Source: Cyanobacteria bacterium RUI128
Lineage (GTDB): Bacteria; Cyanobacteriota; Vampirovibrionia; Gastranaerophilales; Gastranaerophilaceae
Direction of reading: 5' to 3'
DNA: 11,232 nucleotides
Assembly (NCBI GenBank): GCA_024695725.1
Contig: JAILHQ010000002.1
Location: 1-11,232, forward strand
Below are positions 7,191-11,232 of this stretch, piece after piece (the first letter of the stretch is position 1; the number at the start of each line of letters is the position of its first letter). The notes under the pieces were generated by a model. That model saw nothing but the letters and a program-made list of their open reading frames with translations, was not told the origin of the DNA and did not search any database. The position numbers were made by a program, and so were the translations under genes.

Positions 7191-8642
7191 TTATTTTCGC
7201 TTAATATCCGAACTACGGTCAAGCGTTTCCTGGAGCTGTTTTTGGGCTGCTTTCGGAGGTTTTATTGAAGAACCTCCACCAATACAACCGCCATCACAGC
7301 ACATAACCTCTACAAGGTTACACCCCGGACACTTTTTATCTTTTGCGAATTTCTTAAGCTGTTTTATTGAGTCTTTGTTGATACCGTCAACAATGAACGG
7401 TTTTGCAGAGTCTTTATCCTTAAGCACTGATACAACAGCATCAGAAACTCCGCCAACGACTCCAAAATTACGCGCCTGTTTTGAGCTTTCAACTTCATAT
7501 CTGTCTTCTACACACTGTGCCGGAACAACACCTCGACCTGTAAACAAGGCACCTAATTCTCTGTAATTTAGCAGATAATCAACATTTTCGTTATTCATTA
7601 CTTCTTTACGCTTAGCGACACACGGGCTTATAAATACTGCCACGTGTTCAGGATATTTTTCCTTTGCAATAAGCGAAGTATAGTACAGCGGTGTACCCGT
7701 TGTTGATTTGAACGGCTGAATGTTTTTAAGCGCGTTCGCCGACAAATTATTATACCCTGCACAGCAAGAAGTTGTCATAAACGGCTCGCCCTTTTCCATA
7801 CGTTCTTCAAACTCTTTAGCCTCGTTTTGTGTAGTTATATCTGCGCCCTGCGCAACTTCTATTACCTCGTCAAAACCGACTTTCTTAAGCGCTGTTTTCA
7901 ACTTATAGATATTACAGTCAAACTGTCCTGCAATAGACGGTGCAATCAGAGCAACAGTCTTTTTATCCTTTGCCTTGATATTCTTCATAACATCAACTAT
8001 CTGGCTCTTTTCATGGATAGCACCAAACGGACAAGATGCAACACACTTACCGCAGGTGATACAAGAATCAAAATCAATTCTTGTAATGTTATCACTGTTC
8101 TTGCTTATTGCACCCATAGGGCAGGCATCTTCACATGGAACGGCAAGTTTAACGATAGCGTTATAAGGACAAGCCTTCATACACATCTTACAGTTTTTAC
8201 ATTTAGAACCATCAATTTTTGAACGACCGTTAACAATGGATATTGCCCCAAATTTACAGGCATTTTGACAGGCTCTTGCGACGCACCCCTGACATAAATC
8301 TGTCACATAAATACGACTTGGAACGCAACCTACACAAGCTCCGTCTAAAACCGTCAACGGATCTTTTTCAGGCTCCTTTCTCTCTAATGCTTCTTTGGCA
8401 TAAGTAGATAACAGCTTTGATTCGACATCCTCTTCAAGAGAAAAACCCAAACCTGCTTTCACGCGCTCTTTCAAAATAGCACGTTCTTTATATATACAAC
8501 ATCTGTAAGGTACTTCAGCACCTTTAGGACGCATATCATAAGGTATTAACCTTGCATTTTCTTCAAAATCATCAGAGAAAAATGCCTTTACAATTCTTTC
8601 CAATATTTCAGTTTTTAAACCGACTGCTTCAGTATTACTCAT
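7191..8642 (-). CDS. Monomeric [FeFe] hydrogenase (divergent L1 motif)
   Basis: A 483-residue cytoplasmic protein. The C-terminal half has the three H-cluster motifs: L1 TSCCAGY (291-297), L2 SPCVAK (339-344) and L3 EVMCCDGGCIGGG (445-457). C294, C341, C449 and C453 match the cluster ligands, C293 the proton-relay cysteine. The N-terminal half has ferredoxin-type cysteine sets: C117/C120/C125/C129, C148/C151/C154/C158 and C194/C197/C200/C204, plus C103/C106 and C170/C174, pointing to about three [4Fe-4S] clusters. Such enzymes interconvert protons, electrons and H2 in fermenting anaerobes. L1 departs from the usual TSCCPGW (Pro to Ala, Trp to Tyr), and L3 ends GGGSS rather than GGGQP. This suggests one of the less studied monomeric subgroups (group B or near it) rather than the standard clostridial type; subgroup is my inference. 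AGGAGA precedes the ATG. It has its own promoter and terminator. Confidence 0.88.
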   Translation of the reverse strand: MSNTEAVGLKTEILERIVKAFFSDDFEENARLIPYDMRPKGAEVPYRCCIYKERAILKERVKAGLGFSLEEDVESKLLSTYAKEALERKEPEKDPLTVLDGACVGCVPSRIYVTDLCQGCVARACQNACKFGAISIVNGRSKIDGSKCKNCKMCMKACPYNAIVKLAVPCEDACPMGAISKNSDNITRIDFDSCITCGKCVASCPFGAIHEKSQIVDVMKNIKAKDKKTVALIAPSIAGQFDCNIYKLKTALKKVGFDEVIEVAQGADITTQNEAKEFEERMEKGEPFMTTSCCAGYNNLSANALKNIQPFKSTTGTPLYYTSLIAKEKYPEHVAVFISPCVAKRKEVMNNENVDYLLNYRELGALFTGRGVVPAQCVEDRYEVESSKQARNFGVVGGVSDAVVSVLKDKDSAKPFIVDGINKDSIKQLKKFAKDKKCPGCNLVEVMCCDGGCIGGGSSIKPPKAAQKQLQETLDRSSDIKRK

Positions 8643-8662
8643 AATATCTCCTATACCCTACC

Positions 8663-8692
8663 ATTATATCAAAAATAAATTTTGGGTATCAG
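8663..8692 (-). promoter_or_regulatory. Promoter of the hydrogenase gene
   Basis: On the minus strand TATAAT (8663-8668) is directly preceded by TGA, giving an extended -10 element, and CTGATA (8687-8692) lies 18 bp upstream with four of six matches to TTGACA. It sits in the 59-nt gap behind the RTX gene, about 20 nt from the hydrogenase start. Inverted six-base arms ATACCC (8653-8658) and GGGTAT (8684-8689) flank the -10 and overlap the -35 and the expected transcription start, a possible regulator site. Confidence 0.55.
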
Positions 8693-8701
8693 AGTTTTTT
8701 A

Positions 8702-11185
8702 TTATGCATTCTGAACTATATCTATGCCTGCGTTTTGGTAGATTGCAATAAGTTCTTCCACGCCTTCCACATTCTGCTGAATAGCATCAAAGGCACCTGC
8801 GTATCCTTTTCCTGCAAGCCAGGTCACAACTTCAGACGCAATAGCTTCAAGTGTCGAATTTATATCGAGTTGGGAATATACCTTTCCGTTCTTTGCATAA
8901 ATCGAATCAATATAACCATAGCCCTGACCAAGAGCAGAATCCACGCCAAAATAGTCTGCTAAAATAACCACACCGTTTGTACTGCCTGATATCATATTTT
9001 GGAAACCTGTCAGGGTTTTAATATATGAATTGTTGAACAAGATTAAATCATTATTTTGGCTTATGTTTCCGTCAGGGGTAACATCAAAGAACAGGCTGAC
9101 TGCATTTTTAGTCGAATTGATGTATAAAGAATCGTTATCAGCCTGAGTTGAAGTATCGCTGATTGTTAAATGAGTCTTTTTGCCAAAAGTGCTGACAGTG
9201 TATGTATCACTGCCCTCGGTAGAGAAATAGTAATCTTTTCCGCCGGTGAAAGTTATTGAGTCATTCCCTCCATACATAAATACAATGTCGGCATATTTGC
9301 TTGTTGTGATTATGTTATCGTTATCGCCCATTGAATAGAGAATATTGTTCCCTTTTGAGGTAGCAACTTTTATCTTACCTTCTGCGCCAGTGGCAAGAAA
9401 TCTGTACTTTGTTATTACACCTGCTTCATTTTCATCAACGATATAAGCAGTCTGACATTTATTTTTTTCTGAGTTATAAAAGTCTGAATAATCAATATAG
9501 TTTAAATCATCATAACCCAGTAAAAGTGATGAATTTTCTATTTCATAATTTAAATCTGTTGCAACAATATCGTCAAAATGGAAGGTTACACTCCCTGAAA
9601 CCGATGCAACTGTATCCTTACCTGATGCACCATCAAAATATACGTGGTCTTTCCCTGCACCGCAATCTATGGTATCATTGCCTGCACCGCCATATATATA
9701 ATCGTTTCCGGCACCGCCATAAATCTCGTCAGCACCGTCTTCACCATATAGCGTATCATTTCCTGAGTCACCATTTATTACATCGTTATCAGCGCCACCA
9801 TATATTTTATCATTACCCGAACCGCCATGGATTTCGTCGATACCATCGTCTCCGTATATAGTATCTTTGCCTGAATCACCATAGATTAAATCATTTCCGG
9901 CACCGCCGTATATTAAATCATTTCCTGCGCCGCCATGAATTTTGTCAATACCTGCGTCACCATATATTGTATCTTTGCCTGAATCACCATAGATTAAATC
10001 ATTTCCGGCACCGCCATATATTTTATCATTACCGCTTCCGCCGGAGATTTCGTCATCATCATCGTTACCCTCAATGGTATCATTTCCCGCGCCGCCTAAT
10101 ATATAATCTTCACCATTACCGCCATATATGGTATCGTTTCCTTTCCCTCCATAAAGACCGTCATTTCCGTCATTACCGTACAAAATATCGTTACCGCCTT
10201 TGCCGTATATCATATTATTTCCGGTATTGCCTTGTATAATATTTGCGGCGTTAGAACCCGTTGCAGTTGTATTGTTATGATAAGATTTTTGGGCATCTTC
10301 AACCACTGTACAGAAGAAACCGAGTTTCTTATCACCATTGTTGACATTGTAATAGGACACTCTTTTTAATTCATCAACACTTATAAATCTTGTCATCCAA
10401 ACCCCTGAATCCTGAATATAAAAACCAACAAGATTATCTGCATCATCATATACTACACCTGAAACCAATATGGCATGATTAAAACTCGGATCATCAGTAT
10501 CGCCATAACTTAGCACCTGAGAATCAACTGCAATAATAGCCGCACCTCCGTTTTTTATAAGAGTTGCAAGTCCATCAACAGATAAAGGAAGCGGTTTTGT
10601 CTTTTCCTCATCTTCAAAGTAGTCATTATCCTCCTCTGGATCACTGCTCCAGATTTTCGCATCCATATCATAATAGTTCAATATTCTTTTTAAACTGGTC
10701 AAACTTGTTGCGCCGTCATTTTTATCTAATATGCCGTCACCATTTTCATCTTCACAGAAATCATGATCAATACCCCATTCCGTAAAGGCCGTTTCGGTAG
10801 TGTTCTGATTAGCTATCGTTTTTTTACCAGCCATAACAAGAATATTAAGACAGCATTCCATACCGCAGTTATTGTATTGCTGTCTGTTATCAAACACCAA
10901 CTTGTGAGGGGCTCCGTACACCTTATAAACTTTTGATTCATCCTCTGTCGGGATACCCGTATCTATCGGGGTTGCACCCGCACCGCTTAGTTGCGTGTAG
11001 GTCGTGTTTTTAGCGGCATCAGTGTTAATCTGTTTTCCGGTAACTTCTATTGGGTCATCATATTCGAGAAGAGTAATGTTTTTATATTTTGAGGTAGCAG
11101 AAACTGAGGCAATGCTCATAAGTGTATTGCCTTCAACATAATAATTAAAAGTAGTATTTCTGGTAGATGTCGGCCATTTAGCCAT
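8702..11185 (-). CDS. RTX-repeat protein with C39/papain-like cysteine peptidase domain
   Basis: An 827-residue protein, probably exported. Residues about 85-295 look like a papain-fold C39-like peptidase: Q102/Q103 for the oxyanion hole, C107 in NNCGMECC as nucleophile, H237 in SFNHAILVSG and D259 in FYIQDSG. Inside it, residues 146-157 form an EF-hand-type loop with D146, N148, D150, D154 and D157 at positions 1, 3, 5, 9 and 12. Residues 319-516 are 22 consecutive RTX nonapeptides (GGxGxDxxx), expected to fold as a calcium-bound beta-roll once outside the cell. Residues 612-660 hold a few looser GxND repeats. There is no Sec signal peptide or membrane helix; RTX proteins normally leave by type I secretion using an uncleaved C-terminal signal, so the last 50-80 residues may serve this. 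No transporter lies in the window. GAGG is 9 nt before the ATG. Whether it is a protease, toxin or adhesin is not known. Confidence 0.88.
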   Translation of the reverse strand: MAKWPTSTRNTTFNYYVEGNTLMSIASVSATSKYKNITLLEYDDPIEVTGKQINTDAAKNTTYTQLSGAGATPIDTGIPTEDESKVYKVYGAPHKLVFDNRQQYNNCGMECCLNILVMAGKKTIANQNTTETAFTEWGIDHDFCEDENGDGILDKNDGATSLTSLKRILNYYDMDAKIWSSDPEEDNDYFEDEEKTKPLPLSVDGLATLIKNGGAAIIAVDSQVLSYGDTDDPSFNHAILVSGVVYDDADNLVGFYIQDSGVWMTRFISVDELKRVSYYNVNNGDKKLGFFCTVVEDAQKSYHNNTTATGSNAANIIQGNTGNNMIYGKGGNDILYGNDGNDGLYGGKGNDTIYGGNGEDYILGGAGNDTIEGNDDDDEISGGSGNDKIYGGAGNDLIYGDSGKDTIYGDAGIDKIHGGAGNDLIYGGAGNDLIYGDSGKDTIYGDDGIDEIHGGSGNDKIYGGADNDVINGDSGNDTLYGEDGADEIYGGAGNDYIYGGAGNDTIDCGAGKDHVYFDGASGKDTVASVSGSVTFHFDDIVATDLNYEIENSSLLLGYDDLNYIDYSDFYNSEKNKCQTAYIVDENEAGVITKYRFLATGAEGKIKVATSKGNNILYSMGDNDNIITTSKYADIVFMYGGNDSITFTGGKDYYFSTEGSDTYTVSTFGKKTHLTISDTSTQADNDSLYINSTKNAVSLFFDVTPDGNISQNNDLILFNNSYIKTLTGFQNMISGSTNGVVILADYFGVDSALGQGYGYIDSIYAKNGKVYSQLDINSTLEAIASEVVTWLAGKGYAGAFDAIQQNVEGVEELIAIYQNAGIDIVQNA
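9638..10231 (-). repeat. RTX array: 22 tandem 27-bp coding repeats
   Basis: Twenty-two nine-codon units follow one another without a gap, covering residues 319-516 of the RTX protein. Most read GGxGNDxIY or GDxGxDxIY. The weakest are the first (GNTGNNMIY), the seventh (GNDDDDEIS) and the last (CGAGKDHVY). Units 8-11 and 12/13-16 show a higher-order pattern. Confidence 0.93.
9861..10015 (-). repeat. Two identical 47-bp blocks 108 bp apart inside the RTX array
   Basis: Positions 9861-9907 and 9969-10015 are identical base for base, while neighbouring RTX units differ at many silent sites. The offset is exactly four nonapeptide units. This indicates a recent duplication or gene-conversion event of a four-unit block within the array. 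Confidence 0.85.
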
Positions 11186-11232
11186 ACGCTCTATCCTCGG
11201 TAGTAACTCGCCTCACATATAATGCACAACAT

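Noticed and set aside
7191..8642. Hydrogenase as part of the phosphonate pathway
   Set aside because: It has its own promoter and a terminator before the cassette, and no step of the pathway needs H2 or ferredoxin.
9638..10231. Regular repeats considered as a CRISPR array
   Set aside because: The 27-bp period has no unique spacers, the units diverge, and the whole stretch reads in frame as RTX nonapeptides.
9409..10785. Long plus-strand open frames rich in His, Arg and Tyr opposite the RTX gene
   Set aside because: They are the antisense reading of the regular RTX codons, have biased low-complexity content and no ribosome site or family resemblance.

Overview
The window is about 63% A+T and appears to be coded entirely on the minus strand, so genes are read from high to low coordinates. 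It holds seven protein genes, two broken or partial units excluded: none is visibly frameshifted, and only the last one runs off the window. The gene set suggests a low-GC anaerobe: an [FeFe] hydrogenase with several ferredoxin-type clusters, plus a large RTX protein with no Sec signal, which usually implies type I secretion from a two-membrane (diderm) cell. Negativicutes, Spirochaetes, Elusimicrobia or Gastranaerophilales-type gut bacteria would all fit. The sequence alone does not decide between them.

Layout in reading order. (1) 11185-8702: an 827-residue surface or secreted protein with an N-terminal C39/papain-like cysteine peptidase-type domain, an EF-hand-like loop inside it, and 22 uninterrupted RTX nonapeptides. 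(2) 8642-7191: a monomeric [FeFe] hydrogenase with its own likely promoter and a terminator hairpin behind it. (3) 6993-1388: four genes forming a phosphonate cassette: LicD-family protein, cytidylyltransferase-PEP mutase fusion, phosphonopyruvate decarboxylase-alcohol dehydrogenase fusion, second LicD-family protein. (4) 1241 to beyond position 1: a capsule-synthesis-like glycan enzyme, cut by the window edge.

The phosphonate cassette is the most interesting part. Its domains make up a full predicted route on two fused polypeptides. PEP is converted to phosphonopyruvate (mutase domain), then to phosphonoacetaldehyde (decarboxylase domain), then to 2-hydroxyethylphosphonate (reductase domain). 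The cytidylyltransferase domain on the mutase could activate this as a CMP-phosphonate. The two LicD proteins, a family that moves phospho-substituents from CDP-activated donors to glycans, could attach it to a polysaccharide or glycolipid. No aminotransferase is present in the window, so the predicted head group is hydroxyethylphosphonate rather than the commoner aminoethylphosphonate. The single steps follow known families; the assembled pathway and its glycan target are inference.

Junctions inside the cassette are tight at two places (0 and 3 nt between stop and start, with Shine-Dalgarno sequences built from the last codons of the upstream gene), but 143 nt separate the mutase and decarboxylase genes. 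A hairpin-plus-T-run lies only about 21 nt ahead of the capsule-like gene and may work as an attenuator or partial terminator.
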